Origin: Lingula anatina
Taxonomy: Eukaryota > Brachiopoda > Lingulata > Lingulida > Lingulidae
Assembly: GCF_001039355.2 (NCBI RefSeq)
Contig: NW_019775617.1
Location: 167,625 to 196,723, forward strand
DNA: 29,099 nt
Direction: 5' to 3'
In this document: piece after piece, positions 1 to 11,523 of the stretch
How positions within the stretch are numbered: the first letter of the stretch is position 1
Layout of the letters: every line of letters starts with the position of its first letter
Position numbers and translations under genes: made by a program
Notes under the pieces: generated by a model
What the model saw: only the letters and a program-made list of their open reading frames with translations
What the model was told of the DNA's origin: nothing
The model's database searches: none

Positions 1-295
1 TTTTTTTTTTGTAACTAATGTAATATGCTAGTATTGACGTTATTTTTGCCCGTGCAGACCTAACTTTTAAACCCTCTACCAGGGCGACTGATAGATTTTT
101 TACAGATATTCACAGATGTGTCTCTAGATAAATAGGTGGTCATTTTGAGACACCAACAATTTTCGGGGCCCTTTAGCGGGCCCCAGATCCTACGCCAAGG
201 GGGGTGGGGGCTTTGCATCCGCGGACCCCCCTTCAAATAATCTTGGATCCGCCCCTGTACATGTAATTCACTATACTCTTATACAGCGGGCCTAC
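1..295. other. Intergenic repeat debris, no gene
   Basis: It starts with a T-run. A block with GGGGCCCTTTAGCGGGCCCC and GGATCCGCCCCTG looks like a dispersed-repeat tail. No coding sequence is supported. Confidence 0.5.
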
Positions 296-470
296 ATTCG
301 GACTATCGAACCTTCGGACTATCGAACCTTCGGACTAATGAACCTTCGGACCAATGCACCTTCGGACTGTCGAACCTTCGGACCAATGAACCTTCAATGC
401 ACATTCGGACCATTGAACCTTCGGACCAATGAACCTTCGGACTATTGAACCTTCGGACTATCGCTACGGC
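296..470. repeat. 16-bp minisatellite, about ten units
   Basis: The unit is close to TTCGGACTATCGAACC, with variants such as GACCAATG and GACTGTCG. The antisense frame across it (303-548) is open over the array but shows only the repeat, so it is not called as a gene. Confidence 0.9.
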
Positions 471-477
471 CCCAGTT

Positions 478-781
478 TGACAACCTTCACATTCATATCT
501 CCACCCAGAAAAAAAATCAGTTAAACTTAGGACCGAATGCTTAGACATATGAGGGTTTTACTATGGAAGCGTCCCATACACCTGTTACTGAAAACGCACA
601 TTAAAATACTGGTACTAACAACTTTGAATTCAGAAACTACTCTGATCTACGTATACTGGAATGCAATGCAGAATGAATGGAGAACCGTCATAAATAATTG
701 AAATACATTTTTAGGGGGAAAAGTGTGAAAATTAAAAGTGACGATGAACTACTTACATGAAACCCACGCAATTAAGATAAC

Positions 782-812
<31 letters not shown>

Positions 813-1530
813 GCAGTATCCAAGACATATGGTCTCATACCGGCAGTCTTGGAAATTTATAAACATTTATCTTTCCATTTAAAGAACCTTTTCCTAAAAT
901 AGATCCATTTCGTCTTCCAATTTTCGGTTGAAACTAACGCCAGTCTCAAACTTCATTTCACTGCACAATTCTCTCTCATGTTGATGAAAATTATTTAAAA
1001 ATGAATTTTATTTACCGCAATACACCAACTAATCCTAATCTGTACAAAACATAAGAGAGCCCGGACTTCCATTCCTGTTACACGGCGACTTACTTACGCA
1101 CACTCTGCTTATACGTTTTTCATGTTATGGTAATCAAACGCAATATTTAGAAATCTTTTCTAGCAAAATCAATGAGCTTTCAAGAATTTGAACATGCGAA
1201 GAAATATCAAAGGGCATCAGTTCCTTAAACGTTACCTGTGTTTTATTTGTTGTAGGTTACAACATATTCCACTTCAACGGTGCAACTAATTACAGTATAA
1301 ACAGAAGGCAGTGTCACCACGTTTTTGACCTAGCTTTGGGAATTTTCAGTAAACATTTGTCACCAGACCTCTGAATCCTGAATTGATTCATTGATGAATC
1401 GATGATGTTATGTCTAATGGTTACGTTCAACCAGATGAAGCTAGAATTTAAAATGCGAATGTGTAAAACCTAAAGAATTATTGTCTTTCTGATGAAAATA
1501 ATTTCCACAAATGAAAATCTCAAACATACC
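478..1530. repeat. Left arm of long inverted duplication
   Basis: Shared inverted blocks with 6640-8000 include GACAACCTTCACATTCATAT (478-) against ATATGAATGTGAAAGTTGTC (7977-), the (CT)n tract with CAGCAGTATCCAAG (812-) against CTTGGATACTGCTG, AGAGAGCCCGGACTTCCATT (1052-), and the block around ATTGATTCATTGATGAATCGATGATG (1381-1407) against 6765-6800. Divergence is moderate. No gene is visible in it. Confidence 0.75.
783..811. repeat. (CT)n microsatellite
   Basis: A CT tract in the left inverted arm; its inverted counterpart is the (GA)n tract at 7640-7657. Confidence 0.9.
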
Positions 1531-1814
1531 TTATGTTTTTACACATCGCCGAACCTGTCGGTAAATGTTAATCCAGACTTGGGTATAATTATTGTGTAAT
1601 ACATACCTGTACATATCATTGGTGTCCGTTTTACAATCTTTGATCTCTTCTGAATACAGGTGTGAATACTTCTTTAAAAGCCGATGCCTTGACAAATCTA
1701 TAAATAGGTAAAACGTCGAACGTTTTTCAATCATATCTAGACAGAGAAGTAAACAAGGATCTTTCAGGTAAATATTGTGTCGAATATATTTTCTTAAATT
1801 GCTGCATAGTGTTC

Positions 1815-2968
1815 CAAGCCAGTTGAAAGTAATGAATCACCAAGTATAAAAACAATAACTTTTTTTCAGGTAGAACGAGGAATAAAAGGCCGCATTTACG
1901 AGTCAGTTTAGGGGGATGGGGGTGGGGCTTCACGGATCAAGCTGTGAACGTTTAAAATATTTCAGAAAATAAAAAGTGGGACCCTTGATTTAGTTCGTTT
2001 TGGCTAATATGGGTTAAAACGAAGCTAAATAGGCATTCCATTTTAAAGGTACAAATGAGGATGTTCGTGCCATATTCATATTTAACGAATTATCCTGGGA
2101 TAAAACGACATTTATCTCCGATTTACCAACCTTTCCTATTCCTTTCCTGAAAATCACAAGAACTCTGTAACAATTTTGGAAAAAAACCCAAAGTTCAAAC
2201 CCCGCTCAATGACTCGACTAACAGATATCGCTACTGTCGCGCCGTTACTCCCGCTATTTACAAACAGTGACAAGATGGCTGACTATCGAGGTAGGACAGG
2301 GGACGGTGAATATGATTATTATTATTTTTTATTTTTTTTTTTTTTTGCGATATTGATTAAGGTCATTCATCTGGCATTTTTGATTTAAATTTTTGTTAAT
2401 TGTCCGCGACTAAATTCTTTGAGAAGCAATTCAAGAACTTAAAATGCGATTTAAATCCTACATATTGGGCGTTTAACATGATGTGACCTCATTCAGAACA
2501 GGGAACTTACAGCTCTATGTATCCCTTGGCTTTCAGATGGACCAGGTTGATATTGAAATTCATCACAGCATTTAAATGGCAGATATTTCCTACATCATTA
2601 TTGAGCGAACCTCACAGTCGATGGCGTCTTAAATCCTACATAGTAGGCCCTTAACATGATGTGACCTCATTTAGAACAGGGGACTAACAGCTCTATTTAC
2701 CCCTAAGCTCCAGATGGAAAATGTTGATACTTAATTTCAGCACAACATTACAACTTCTTGGTTTAACTCATGCATGGATTGTCTGACTTTGTGGAACATT
2801 CCGCTGTTTGAAAATTGGTGCTTATTTTAGGATAACACTAGCTGTATCTTCGAGAAGTATAGGGAATCAAGCGTTTATTTCTTTATTCATATATCTATTT
2901 TGTTATTTTGACCGATCTAAATGCCATATATTTTTTTTATTTATTCAGTCATGTACTACTCTTTAGGC

Positions 2969-3045
<77 letters not shown>

Positions 3046-3740
3046 TTAGAAACAAGATCGTTTGTGTCAAAAACCAGTATATAATAATAATGAATAAATG
3101 AAACACAACGATACCTGTTGCGATGCTATCTGAATTTCATATAAACAGTATTCTGGTATCTGAATTTCACATAAAAAGCAATATTGTTTCACATAACTTC
3201 AAATCCTTATTTCGAATTTCGTAAGTTAATTTGTTGCATAAGATCGATTCCCAATGATTTTCCAAATGCGAAATAAGGATGGAAATAGTGCTGCGGTTTT
3301 CATCCTCGTATATATCAGAGCTATTGCAGATCAGGATCGAACTCCTGGTGGTCAATCTTGCCGTCATCATTGGCGTCCATGTCGTCAAACACAACATCCT
3401 TAGGGGCCCTTTTCCCATTCTTGCAAACACAGGCAACGATTTGTTTTTTCGTTGAATACCACCCAGTCGTCGACACTCTAAACAAATAATGCAAAGATCT
3501 TAATTTCTTGTGAACATATTATTTTTCAGATATTATGTACCAGAGATGTCAGCGATGACGTAATTATTAATATTGACTCTTTATTATTATTTTTAATATT
3601 GTAAATCATTATTTTCACAAACATTTATTTCATCGCCACTACTATTTTTATTGCAAAAAAAAAAATGAATGTGTTCAGAAAAGCCAGAAGAAACTTGTTA
3701 TTATGTAATAAAATTATCACAGGACCCTGCTGGAAGATGT
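1815..3740. repeat. Segmental duplication, copy A (contains EF-hand exon 3)
   Basis: It is colinear and in direct orientation with 9322-11930: GAACGAGGAATAAAAG (1873 and 9382), TTATCCTGGGATAAAACGAC (2090 and 9732), a block ending in ATGGCTGAC (2275 and 9916), GATGTGACCTCATT (2480 and 10098) and the 157-bp EF-hand exon. Copy A also has an internal ~178-bp tandem duplication (2452-2570 and 2630-2750) that copy B lacks. Confidence 0.8.
2973..3041. repeat. (TA)n microsatellite
   Basis: About 69 bp of alternating TA in duplication copy A. Confidence 0.95.
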
Positions 3741-5627
3741 AGAAAAGGTAACATACATATACAGTTTAAGCAGTGCCTCGGGGTGAATGTAGCAGAGATA
3801 GGTAACTAGCACATTCAAGAAAGATGATCCACGGACTGAGAGCACTTTCAGAACAAGTTTATCTGCGGACTAACCAGCGGATTGGATATATTTAACCAAC
3901 TTAAAAGCAATGCCTGATGACTCATGTGGAGGCCGTGAGACCATCAGGTGATTAAGCGGCTTGCTGTTTGATGGGTTCGGCCATATTTAGTCCACGGATC
4001 AGTTAGTTTGCAGATCATTTGTTCTGAATACGCTCTAACTGATTCTCCGACCCCGCTCGAAAGTAATCCTCTTAATTCCCCGATGGTCTCTTCGGCTTTA
4101 CGTGCACATTTAACGGATTAACTCTCGGCTTCGAAATAGAGAGGGCCTATGTATAATATGTTCTGAATGGATAATATCTATCTTCAAGAGAGAGAGGGGG
4201 TCCCATTCAGAATTAGGGACTTACTATGTTCAAATATGGCCGACCCACTTGAATACTTTCCCACGTGGTATCTATTCAATGTTTATTAGCGGGTTAGACG
4301 GCAAGCTTTGGCGTGGGTGGCCGTCGGACTAGTGAGTCCCTTATTCTGAACGGAGAGAGAGAGAGAGGGAGAGAGATTTCTTCTTACGGTTTGATCTCGC
4401 TGCCGCAGTCCTTCCTACATGAACGTTCACATTTGCAGCCAAATATGTTACATTTTCCATATGAACAGTAAGGGGTTGCCTGCAATGTAAATCCGGAATT
4501 AATATCCCTCTCTCTCACTTTCTGTAATCATAAAATGCACGGACACACACACATACGTACACAATTGATTTCTGACGATCATTAACGCATCGAATTTCAA
4601 TAAACTCCATGAATATAATAGAAGATAAGAAAAGATGGCCGACAGCTGCAATCATCTGTAAGTGCTCTGTGAAACTATGCCCTAAAGCACAGTAACCACT
4701 GCACAAAGATCTTTCTTATCCAGAGGTGTAAAATAGACATTTTTTTAAAATTAAAATTAAAGATACACAGAACAGATTTCCTAAAAGCTTTAGGTTAAAA
4801 TTAAGAAACATGCAGAAAAAACTCCACTTAACCTGTGGACCGGGAAAATCTCGAACAAACAAACAAAGGAAGACAAGATGGAGGACTCTTACAACATCCT
4901 TGGTGTTCAACCTGATGCAAGTACAGACGAAATAAGTGATGTCTTCACATCCAAAGTAAGCAAAATTACTGTACTTAATGATGGAAAACTACAAGCAGGC
5001 TCTGGTTGTTTCATTCCCCATAATGATAAAGCAATCTGTGCCAAAATGCAAAGAAACTACAGAAGAAGAGGGAGACTGTGACAAATGACACAACACAAAA
5101 CATACCTGCTAGCTGATGAGAAATAATTGTCGCTTGAGAGCCTTACATCTATATATAATTGAAAGTTTGAAAAAAAAACACCCATCAATAGCAATAGTCG
5201 TTTTATTCTGTGCTAGTTCCCTGTAATCATTCCATAATTTGCATATGTATTGGTATAGATTTGTATAGTTGTTATAAAGTTGTTATGATTAGAGTAGATA
5301 GCCTGTAAAAGTAACTTGTATGCATTGTAGTGCTCAATAAAGATTATTTAAAAATGGACTTAAAGCTTTATTGTAAATTCATACTAAAATGTACGGTGTC
5401 ATGTTCCCTATAATGCAAAGTCCGCCTGATACCAATCGTGTTGTGAGTGTGCTATGAATGCACTTAGAGAGGAATTATCCCGGTACTAGTAGACTCACCT
5501 TTGTGCAGTCTGCGCAGATTTTCACAGTTGAATATTTAAATTTCGCGCCGCAGCAGTCGGATTCAGCTTGTTGTATTAAAGCTGCCAGACACAACGCAAC
5601 TAATGCAAAATTGGCAAAGAAAACCAT
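3321..5627 (-). CDS. Small secreted Diedel-like cysteine-rich protein with C-terminal EF-hand
   Basis: Three exons join in phase: 5627-5499, 4479-4388 and 3477-3321, encoding 125 residues. Exon 1 has a signal peptide (MVFFANFALVALCLAALIQQ) followed by ESDCCGAKFKY and ICADCTK. Exon 2 carries TPYCSYGKCNIFGCKCERSC, which matches the diagnostic cysteine pattern of Diedel, a small secreted immune-modulatory protein known from Drosophila and other arthropods. Exon 3 carries VACVCKNGKRA, then a loop of EF-hand type, DANDDGKIDHQE, and a stop. Exon 2 ends with two bases (CC before GTAAGA) and exon 3 begins with one base, giving a proline codon, so the phase match supports the join. The start ATG has an AAGATGG context; an upstream Met at 5663 is possible but would bury the signal peptide. 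Exons 1-2 as Diedel-like are a motif call from memory. Calcium binding and function are inferred. No expression evidence can be read here. Confidence 0.75.
4203..4352. mobile_element. 150-bp MITE in intron 2 of the Diedel-like gene
   Basis: Inverted ends CATTCAGAATTAGGGACTTA and TGAGTCCCTTATTCTGAACG match over about 24 bp. GA-rich microsatellite lies on both sides (4187-4199 and 4353-4376), suggesting insertion into a (GA)n tract. It ends 35 bp from the exon 2 donor at 4387. Confidence 0.6.
4878..5345 (+). pseudogene. Truncated J-domain-like (DnaJ) sequence, probable decayed retrocopy
   Basis: The reading frame at 4878-5081 begins MEDSYNILGVQPDASTDEIS, which matches helix I and the start of helix II of a J-domain. 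It then loses similarity: no HPD motif follows and the C-terminal part (to residue 67) is not recognisable. A UTR-like tract follows and ends with AATAAA at 5336-5341, about 255 bp after the stop. The absence of introns, the polyA signal and the missing HPD suggest a reverse-transcribed copy with an internal deletion. It lies antisense inside intron 1 of the Diedel-like gene. The source J-protein (DNAJC24/DPH4 is one possibility because of the short N-terminus) cannot be fixed. Confidence 0.45.
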
Positions 5628-6070
5628 CTTCTGAAATGTGAAGTGACAATGTGGAGCTGACACAAATGCAAAAGGAATCTTAGAAGACAGTAGAGCTCAC
5701 ATCCCTTCTGTCAGCAGCTAAACTAAACTTTCAGAGGCACGCTGACAGTAAAGACTTGAGATGTCATTCGGTGTTCTCGAAGTGCAAAAAGGCAATCGAC
5801 ATCGTTGAAAACTAGGTAGCAGTTAAAGAAAATATCTTGGACAGAATTTTTACCTGAGTAATCCTTGATCACTTCTATGCCAGCCTCAAAAATATTGAAA
5901 AACCTCCACAGTTTGAACGATTAATACCGTTTTCAAGTGCAGTGCAAGCTTCGTCAAGGTATCGGCTTTTAAAGTAGTGCACACGCCTGTAATCTGAAGA
6001 GATCAAAGCAGGTAGAACAGACATCAAAGTTATGTACTGGTAGAGGTATTTTACAATGATTTTACCTAAA

Positions 6071-6588
6071 GCCCCTATTTCACACAGACCACGAATCCCA
6101 CGAATGGCCATGAATTGACAAATTTCACGATTCGTGGTTGAATCGTAATCAGTTCGTGAAGTTCTTAACAGATTCGTATATAATCGTAGTCAGTTATTGC
6201 AATTCTTTATCAATCGGGAATTCGTGGCAAAAACTTTGAGCTGTTCAAAGTTTAGGCCACGAACTCCCGATTCCAAAAAATCGTAGTGAATTTCTGGACA
6301 ATATTCGTGCGATTCCAACCGAATCCCACGAATATTCGTAACACTATCGCACCTGTATCGTAACTGAATCGTAGAGCGTGTCGAATTAGACCAGAAAATT
6401 GGCAAAATCTCACGATTCCAGCCGAATCCCACGAATATTCGTAACACTATCGTACCTGTATCGTAACTGAATCGTGAGCGTGTCGAATTAGACCAGAAAA
6501 TTGGCAAAATCTCACGAATCTTCACGAATCCTGAAATTTGTCAATTCCTGGCGATTCGTGGGATTCGTGGTCTGTGTGAAATAGGGGC
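6071..6588. mobile_element. Foldback MITE with ~57-bp terminal inverted repeats and internal tandem repeat
   Basis: The ends are GCCCCTATTTCACACAGACC and GGTCTGTGTGAAATAGGGGC, extending through ACGAATCCCACGAAT to about 57 bp. The interior carries a ~104-bp tandem pair (starting near 6313 and 6416) rich in ATTCGTG/CACGAAT words. No target-site duplication is certain. The antisense frame at 6190-6525 is open only because of these repeats. Confidence 0.75.
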
Positions 6589-6639
6589 CTACGTCTGAGT
6601 TATCATTTACCGATTGGTTCGGCAATGCGTAGAAAGATA

Positions 6640-8000
6640 ATGCATGTTTGAGACTGATTTTCATCTGTGGAAGTAATTTTCGTCAGAAAGATAATAAATC
6701 TTAAGGTTTTACGCATGCGCATTTTAAAATTCTAGCTTTTTCCGGTTAAACGTAATCATTAGACATAACATCATCTATTCATCAACGAATCAAAATGATT
6801 CAGAGGTCTGTTGACAAATTTTTACTGTAAACCCCCAAAGTTAGGATTAAAAAAATAAATGACACTGTATACTGTTTAGTTACACAAGTGGAATATATAT
6901 TGCCTGTTAACCTACAGCAAATAAAACCACAAGGAACATTTAAGGAGCTGATGCACATTTGAAATTTGATCGCGGGTTCGAATTATTGATTCTTTTTTTT
7001 TTTTTTTTTTTTTTTTTTTGCTAGAAAAGATTTCTAAAGATTGCGTTTGATAACCATTACAGGAAAAACATATATAACAGAGGATGTGCGAGTCAGTCGC
7101 AGTGTAACAGGAATGGACGTCCTACCGGGTAAGAATGAAGTGCGGGCTCCCATATGATTTGTACAGATTAGCGTTAGTTGGTGTATTGGGGTTAACACTG
7201 AATATAAAATTCATTTGTAAATCATTTTGAAAGTTGTGTTGGCTTTCTACTAAAGATATATGTTCAAATTTCACTCAAAACGTCAACATGACCATGACAC
7301 TATTATGTATATAAACCTTTCTTTTGCTTATTTGGTGTTTCTTCTTTAATACCCCCCTCTGTTTCTCAATCCGTTTTCTAGTTGCACGACTTTTTCTGGG
7401 AACTGGTTGTAAGGAAAAATATACTACTCTATGCAAGGTATTTTTTCCAGTAATCTGTCTAAATTTTACACGTTATGCGGCGTTGATATTTACATTTTTT
7501 ACTTAAATTTTGAAGAGTTATTATTATAAAAGTATGACATCCGTCGCTAATGTAAGAATTAAGATCAATCTATTGGTATATGCCTGTTGTCGGGTTCCAA
7601 GCTACCGGTATGAGACCATATGCCTTGGATACTGCTGGAGAGAGAGAGAGAGAGAGATATTATCTTAATTGCACGGGTTTCATTTGATACAGTTAGTCCT
7701 ATGATATACGAGAACGAATTAAGTTTTATAAGCACTTCATCGTAACATTTAATTTTCACACTTTTTATCCTTAAAATGTATATCAATTATTCATCACGAT
7801 TCTCCATTCATTCTGCATTACATTCCCGTATACAGTAGATCAAAGTAGTTTCTGAATCAAAAGTTGTTAACACCAGTATTGTAATGTGCTTTTTTCATAA
7901 CAGACAGAGGAGACGCTTTCATAGTAAAACTCTCATATGTCTGTGTTTAATTGATTTTTTTTTTATCTAGGTAGATATATGAATGTGAAAGTTGTCAAAC
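6640..8000. repeat. Right arm of long inverted duplication
   Basis: This is the inverted counterpart of 478-1530. It is longer because of a T-run near 6992-7019 and an insertion around 7240-7560. The arms enclose the Diedel-like gene in a ~5.1-kb spacer. No gene is supported in it; the frame at 7324-7506 has no family features. Confidence 0.7.
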
Positions 8001-8114
8001 TTTGTAATTTTTGCTTGAAAATAATAAAAGTTATACAAGTTGTGTAGGCTTTCTACAAGTACTAAATCAGAATTGTTCACATTTCACACAAAACATCAAC
8101 ATCTTCTTCAATTG

Positions 8115-9262
8115 GTCTTCAGGACCATGGAACTTCAAAGTCACACCTTGAAAATGCCAACATGTGAAAAATTAAATTTTCACAAAAAACTGTTTAACTG
8201 CCAGAAAAATTTACCAAACAGACTGCATTGCCCACTGAAACTGTATTTTAGTCCCATGTTTCTTTCCTGTAAGTTTGAGAACAGTAAGTACATGGTTTTC
8301 CTTAAATGGTCATCACGGGAGCAGTGCCCAAAATAGGGGTTTCTTCAAAGTTTGATGCAATATTACAAAATGTTTAACAGCATAATGACCATCAATTTTT
8401 AATAATAAAATATTAATATTATGGATATTCAGATAATGTGACTAGAAATGGTTTTCAGGCCCATGGGACTCCAAAGTCACACCTTGAAAGTGCCAAAATG
8501 TAAACAAGACAGCACTGTTCTTTTTTCATTTTTAACCATTTTTAACATAAAACAAAATTTACAGTTTACAACCATTTTTTTATGATCAACTAAGAAAATT
8601 GATGAGATGGGAAAATATCAATAGAACAGTGTTTAACATTTAAAAATGTCCAATTTCCTCCATTCTGAGATTCTGAACATAGTGAATGATAGAATCTGAC
8701 AAACTGCAATATGATATGAGCTTATTTCCATTATTGAAACTTTATTACACAATACACGATAACAAGTTTACCATCATTTTTACATAATCAACTAACAATG
8801 TTGTAAAGATGCAGGAAATGTCAAACAAACACTTTTACGTGTCTTATTAGTTTAATAATGAGACTGTTAACATGCCTAAGAATTGAATCTGAGGAAATGT
8901 GAAAAAACAGCATAACTTCTAAAATAATGGCCCGATTATGCTGATTTTCGAACTGAACATGCGTTGAAAGTAAGATTGAGTGAGTTTCATGACAATTGGC
9001 TTATCGGTTTTCCTGGAAATGTGTTTACAGTGTTGCATATATGCAAAAAAAAGTGAAAAAACAGTATAACTTCTACAATAGTGGGCCGATCATGCTGATT
9101 TTCGAACCTGACCTGCGTTTTATAAATAATCATCAGCTCTGTAAATAAAAAAAGCCAAAAAGTAAAATTGTCTTCCACTTATCGTGTTTACGCTGAAAGT
9201 GCACGGCGACGGCGATGGCAATATGTACAGACACATCTGTGTCTGTATATAAAAATAAAATC
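8115..9262. mobile_element. Pearl/BIV160-like element (copy 1, two core units)
   Basis: The 8381-8900 part is colinear with 16842-17350, and two ~160-bp core units follow (near 8895 and 9050), then the GC-rich stretch and the palindrome near 9223-9250. A further block containing CCATGGAACTTCAAAGTCAC at 8126-8165 repeats at 8460, so the left part is internally duplicated. The frame at 8040-8336 is a shadow of this repeat. Confidence 0.6.
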
Positions 9263-10548
9263 ATCAAATCACAATTCCTAGTAAATAAATCTTTATTGGT
9301 ATCTTATTCAAAATGCGAGTCTGGCGAGTTGAAAGTAACGAATCACCGAGTGTAACAACAATGACTTCGTTTCAGGAAGAACGAGGAATAAAAGACCGCA
9401 TTTACGAGTCAGGGCAGGGGAATGGGGGGGGGGGGGGGCTTCTCGGATCATACTGTGAACATGAAAAGTATTTCGGAAAATAAAAAGTGGCTTTTACGGG
9501 TATAGGCAACGCCCAGTGGGATCCTTGATTTAGCTCGTTTGTACTGGCTAATACGGGTTAAAACAAAACTCAACGCATTTAATCTTAAAGGTGCCAAGTT
9601 CATATTTAACGAATTATCCTGAGGTAATATTTGAGGTAAAATTTGGCTAATATGGGTTAAAACAAAGCTAAATAGGTATTTCATCTTAAAGGTACAAATG
9701 AGGATGTTCGTGCCATATTCATATTTAACGAATTATCCTGGGATAAAACGACATTTATCTCCGATTTACCAACCTTTCATATTCCTTTCCTGACAATCGC
9801 CAGAACTCTAACAATTTTGGAAAAAAACCAAATTCCAAACCCGCTCAATGACTCGACTAACAGATGTCGCGAGACTCTCGCGTCGTGACTCTGGCTCTTT
9901 ACAAACAGTGCCAAGATGGCTGACTACAGAGGTAGGGCAGGGGACGATGAATATGATTATTTTTTGTGATATTGATTAAGGCCATTCATCTGTTATTTTT
10001 GTTTAAAAAGTTTTAATTGTCCTCAAATAAATCCATCGAAAAGTAATTCATGAACTTAGAATGCGTTTTAAATCCGACATAATGGGCCTTTTACATGATG
10101 TGACCTCATTTAGAACAGGGGACTAACAGCTCTATGTATCCTAAAGTCTAGATGGACCAGGTCGATAATGAAATTCATCACAACATTTAAATGGCAGATT
10201 TTTCCTACATCACCTTGAGCGAACCTCACAGTCGATGACGTTTTGACATATAAACAATCATAAAGCCAGATTATTAATAGGCTTCTCCTGCTTGGTTTCT
10301 TTGCTTAACCAAGAAGTTCTACTCTACAACTTCTTGGTTTAACTCATGCATGGATTGTCTGACTTTGTGGAACAATCCACAGTTTGAAAATTGGTGCTTA
10401 TTTTAGCATTACACAAGCTGTGTCGTGGAGAAGTACAGAGAATCAAGCCTTTATTCATTTATTCATTTATCTGTTTTTTTTTTTTAAATTTTATTGACCA
10501 ATCTAAATGTCATAATTTTTTTATTCAGTCATATACTTCTGTTTGGGC

Positions 10549-11248
10549 ATACATGTATGCATAAAGCGCCCTTTCAGTGATAATTAATATTTTCCGCGTT
10601 TCGTGATGTAAAAGAAGGTACGTGGAGATTTTTGGGTGGATGACGTAATGAGGTCCAGTTATAAATGGTAGTCCAATGCACGTCCAATGAAGATTGGCGT
10701 GGGTGGTATAAAAGAGAGGATACAGGTAATAGTGGTCACTTTCTAGCCTGATTGGGGAAGGGTGGGATCATTTTTCCTAAAAAATATTACATTAAATATT
10801 AATAAATTAGATCATGCCCAGTTTTTTTTTTTTTTTCTCTTTTTTTTTCCCAGGAACTGTGTGGGTTTCACCTCTGTTTTTCCTTTGGGCTTGATGAAAA
10901 CTGTAATAGTATATATACATTAAGTTATAGTAGTTACAGTAAAAATGTAAATACAGTTTATTTGTTTAATAAATCATCGGCGTCGAGCAACATCAGCGGG
11001 CTTTCGGCAAAATGTAATTTTGCGTTCGATCTAATTTTGAAGAAAATATAGTGTATTCTAGAAAGATATTATTAAAAGCAACAGGGAATAGTTTGGGTAC
11101 TTTATATATTGATTTCCTATTGCTGTTGTTGAAGTGGACAAACTGTCGATGAAAATGGAACACGTTTGGACATTTTGTGGTAAGGGAGTTGGAACCTGAC
11201 GAAGATGAAGGTCGCCGATGTGCCCATATCGTTTACCGATCAAAAAAG
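10549..11248 (+). mobile_element. Insertion in duplication copy B with TATA box and polyA signal (solo-LTR-like)
   Basis: The block is absent from copy A. It carries TATAAAA at 10707-10713 and AATAAA at 10968-10973, about 260 bp apart and in the same orientation, the arrangement expected of an LTR. No clear target-site duplication or TG...CA ends were fixed, and no internal retroviral-type coding sequence is present, so this is a candidate only. Confidence 0.3.
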
Positions 11249-11523
11249 CAAGAAACAAGCTTGTTTGTGTCAAAAACCAGTAATAATAATAAATAAATAA
11301 ATGAAACACAACGACACCGGTTGCGATGCTATCTGAATTTCATATAAACAGCATTCTGGTATCTGAATTTTATATAAACAACACTAATGTCTCACATGAT
11401 TTCAAATCCTAATTTTGAATTTCGAAAGTTAATTTCTTAAGAAAGATCGATTCCCAATGATTTTCCAAATGTCAAATAAGGATGGAAACAGTGCTGCGCT
11501 TTTCATCCTGGTACACTTCAGAG

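Noticed and set aside
303-548. 81-aa antisense frame with repeated RRFDSPKVHWSEGS
   Set aside because: It is just the 16-bp minisatellite read in frame; no start context, domain or splice support.
3167-3436. 89-aa antisense frame over the EF-hand exon
   Set aside because: It is the wrong frame of Diedel-like exon 3; the true frame gives the EF-hand and fits the splice phase.
6970-7020. tRNA-like B box (GGTTCGAATTA) followed by a T-run
   Set aside because: The final CC of the B box is missing, no A box or cloverleaf is found, and the inverted counterpart near 1190 does not preserve it.
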